A stretch of 7,409 nucleotides of DNA from Candidatus Omnitrophota bacterium (GTDB lineage: Bacteria > Omnitrophota > Gorgyraeia > Velamenicoccales > Velamenicoccaceae), in contig JAQUOM010000076.1 of assembly GCA_028717105.1 (NCBI GenBank), positions 1 through 7,409 of the forward strand. Direction: 5' to 3'. The position numbers and the translations under genes were made by a program. The notes beneath the pieces were generated by a model that was given only the letters and a program-made list of their open reading frames with translations, was not told where the DNA came from and ran no database searches. The first letter of the stretch is position 1. Every line of letters begins with the position of its first letter. This document shows positions 6,044-7,409 of the stretch, one piece after another.

Positions 6044-7046
6044 ATATCCTGTAGATCGTCCCGTCGCTTGCAACCAGAACGCCCTTCGTATCCGCGAACC
6101 GGCCCAAAAGCTCCCGGCTCTTTTTCAACCCCAAGACGACACAGGCGGTCGACAACACATCCGCCGTCAACCCGTCTTTCGAAATGACCGTCGCTGACAC
6201 GATTCCGGAATCTGCCGGATAACCCGTCTTGGGATCTATGATATGCGAATATCTTTTGCCCTTCCATTCAAAATACTGCCGATAATCTCCAGCCGTGGCG
6301 ACAGCCTGATCGGTCAGGACAACCTGGTCCATCACCTTATCCTCGTCAAAAGGATCCAGGACGCCCACCCGCCAGGGCACCTTGCGGTTCAACCCCAAAC
6401 AATAAACATTCCCGCCGGCATTGATCAAAGCAGAGGCGATCTGCGCCTCCCGAAGCCTTCTGACTGCACGATCCAGAGCGAATCCTTTGGCGATCCCGCC
6501 TAAATCCAACTGCATATCCGATTTCAATAGCCGTACGGTTTGCGTCGCTTCGTCGATAAAAATATCGTCGGAGCCGACAAGGTCTAATGCCTGCGCCACG
6601 TCCCGGGGTTCAGGCCACGTCCTGGATGCAATCCTCTTCTTCCACAATAGAGAAACGGGTCCTATCGTTACATCGAAAGCCCCGTCTGTCATCACGGCAA
6701 AATGCCGCCCTTCGTTGATGACGCTGAACAATGGTTCCGAAACGACGGCATTCTGGGAAGAGTTCAACCGCGCCAACTCACTCTGCGGATCGAACAGGTT
6801 AAAAAGCGCCTCAAGTTTTTTAAATTCATCGAAAACGATCGCGTGGGCCCGCGCATCTGGAGACTTGACCTCTACGAATGTCCCCATGATAAATGCCGTC
6901 TCCTGGTATAGCGGCTTCTGACACCCCGCGACCAAGACAACCAAGAGCACGGAACACAGAGAACGAAAGAAAACAAAAATCCCACGGCCGGCCCTCCCCG
7001 CGCCCTGTTCTCTGTACTCCGTTGGTTTCATTAACCTGTCCATCAT
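6042..7046 (-). CDS. apbE: FAD:protein FMN transferase (ApbE), lipoprotein
   Basis: ApbE moves FMN from FAD onto a threonine or serine of target proteins, such as RnfG/NqrC-type subunits, on the outer face of the inner membrane. The 334-residue product has a hydrophobic stretch (about 23-40) ending in LVAGC. Cys42 is therefore a probable lipidation site and the enzyme a membrane-bound lipoprotein. Family motifs follow in order: MGTFVEV (54-60), FDPQSELARLN (85-95), DGAFDVTIGP (121-130), DLGGIAKGFALD (181-192), INAGGNVY (208-215), YSHIIDPKTGYP (266-277) and GLTADVLSTA (292-301), whose Asp296 and Thr300 match the Mg-binding pair. ATG 7046 overlaps the polX stop as ATGA; Met at 7031 is an alternative. 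No obvious flavinylation target is in the window. The ATGATGGACAGG at its start recurs immediately after its stop codon. Confidence 0.95.
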   Translation of the reverse strand: MMDRLMKPTEYREQGAGRAGRGIFVFFRSLCSVLLVVLVAGCQKPLYQETAFIMGTFVEVKSPDARAHAIVFDEFKKLEALFNLFDPQSELARLNSSQNAVVSEPLFSVINEGRHFAVMTDGAFDVTIGPVSLLWKKRIASRTWPEPRDVAQALDLVGSDDIFIDEATQTVRLLKSDMQLDLGGIAKGFALDRAVRRLREAQIASALINAGGNVYCLGLNRKVPWRVGVLDPFDEDKVMDQVVLTDQAVATAGDYRQYFEWKGKRYSHIIDPKTGYPADSGIVSATVISKDGLTADVLSTACVVLGLKKSRELLGRFADTKGVLVASDGTIYRI

Positions 7047-7047
7047 T
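7035..7047. repeat. Direct repeat copy A at the apbE 5' end
   Basis: CCTGTCCATCATT on the plus strand contains the apbE start codon (minus strand ATGATGGACAGG). It is identical over 13 bp to 6031-6043, so the two copies bracket apbE almost exactly from start codon to stop codon, with a spacing of 1004 bp. Confidence 0.6.
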
Positions 7048-7409
7048 TTTTGATCGCTTTTAACAAAGCATCGAGATGCAACGTATTCAACACGTCGTTT
7101 TTGGTAAGCCAAGCCCTGCGGCATAGCCCCACGCCGAACTTCATATATTCCAAGTGCGCCGCATCATGGGAATCCGTCCCCACGGCCAGCCGTACGCCGC
7201 TGTCCCGCGCGGCGCGGGCATGCACATCCGACAGATCCAATCTATAGGGATGAGCATTGATCTCCAGGGCCGTGTTCGTATCCCGGGCCGCGCGAAAAAC
7301 CTCCTGCATATCGACATCATAGGGCCCGCGCGCCGGCCACAGTTTGCCCGTCGGATGAGCAATGATATGGACGTGCTTATGGCGGCAGGCACGAACGATC
7401 CGGCGCGTC
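7043..7409 (-). CDS. polX: PolX-type DNA polymerase / 3'-5' exonuclease, C-terminal PHP domain (partial)
   Basis: The last 121 codons of a longer gene are present; the N-terminus lies beyond the window edge. Readable residues include IIAHPTG, GPYDVDM, TALEINAHPYRLDLSD, LAVGTDSHDAAHLEYM, FGVGLCRRAWL and KNDVLNT. That is the conserved end of the PHP domain in bacterial family X polymerases. The histidine of AHPTG and the Asp and His of GTDSH are expected metal ligands. In this family the PHP domain gives 3'-5' exonuclease and apurinic endonuclease activity and helps gap-filling repair; the polymerase part cannot be seen here. A stand-alone PHP phosphoesterase is the alternative, but the AHPTG...INAHPYRLDL...VLNT pattern favours PolX. 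The TGA stop at 7043 overlaps the apbE ATG as ATGA, so the two are probably co-transcribed. Confidence 0.88.
   Translation of the reverse strand, partial: TRRIVRACRHKHVHIIAHPTGKLWPARGPYDVDMQEVFRAARDTNTALEINAHPYRLDLSDVHARAARDSGVRLAVGTDSHDAAHLEYMKFGVGLCRRAWLTKNDVLNTLHLDALLKAIKK

Noticed and set aside
6014..6073. Upstream extension of the two-CW gene to TTG 6073
   Set aside because: It overlaps the apbE 3' end by about 30 bases without a ribosome binding site, whereas TTG 6013 has GGAGGA at ideal spacing.
7047..7124. Longer ApbE start at ATG 7124
   Set aside because: It would lie deep inside the polX coding sequence and place 67 residues before the lipobox cysteine; ATG 7046 with ATGA overlap fits better.

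Overview
All recognisable genes in this window lie on the minus strand, so gene order reads from high to low coordinates. The window looks like a chromosomal piece of an uncultivated Gram-negative bacterium. Pointers are an ApbE lipoprotein, a secreted D,D-carboxypeptidase, an alpha2 (archaeal/eukaryotic-type) glycyl-tRNA synthetase, pyruvate phosphate dikinase, and an intergenic block of TTTGGGATTTGG / TTGGTGCTTGG-type sequence. I have seen that kind of block as a dispersed repeat in candidate-phylum genomes such as Omnitrophota and relatives. The taxonomic suggestion is inference; no rRNA or marker set is present.

Upstream block (7409 to 3211). A tightly packed series runs in this order: the C-terminal PHP domain of a PolX-type DNA polymerase (cut by the window edge); apbE (FAD:protein FMN transferase, lipoprotein); a 79-residue cysteine-rich protein with a two-CW pattern; a short S11 D-alanyl-D-alanine carboxypeptidase; a membrane-anchored alpha/beta hydrolase of the ABHD13/BEM46 type; and panB (ketopantoate hydroxymethyltransferase). 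Three junctions are stop/start overlaps (ATGA, ATGA, TGATG). The apbE-to-two-CW junction is bridged by a 10-codon micro-ORF. The block is therefore probably one transcript with translational coupling, although the functions (DNA repair, flavinylation, cell wall, pantothenate) are mixed.

Downstream block (3210 to 1). glyS (alpha2 glycyl-tRNA synthetase) follows a 131-bp gap that contains a good sigma70-like promoter. ppdK (pyruvate phosphate dikinase, N-terminal 464 codons, cut by the window edge) comes after it. The 153-bp gap between them is filled almost completely by the AT-rich imperfect inverted repeat.

No tRNA, rRNA, CRISPR, transposase or phage gene was seen, and no gene-free stretch exceeds about 155 bp. 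I see no clearly new defence or mobile system. The observations most worth checking are the repeat element, the small two-CW protein, an imperfect duplication of the apbE start region at both ends of apbE, and a long AT-richer insertion inside GlyRS.
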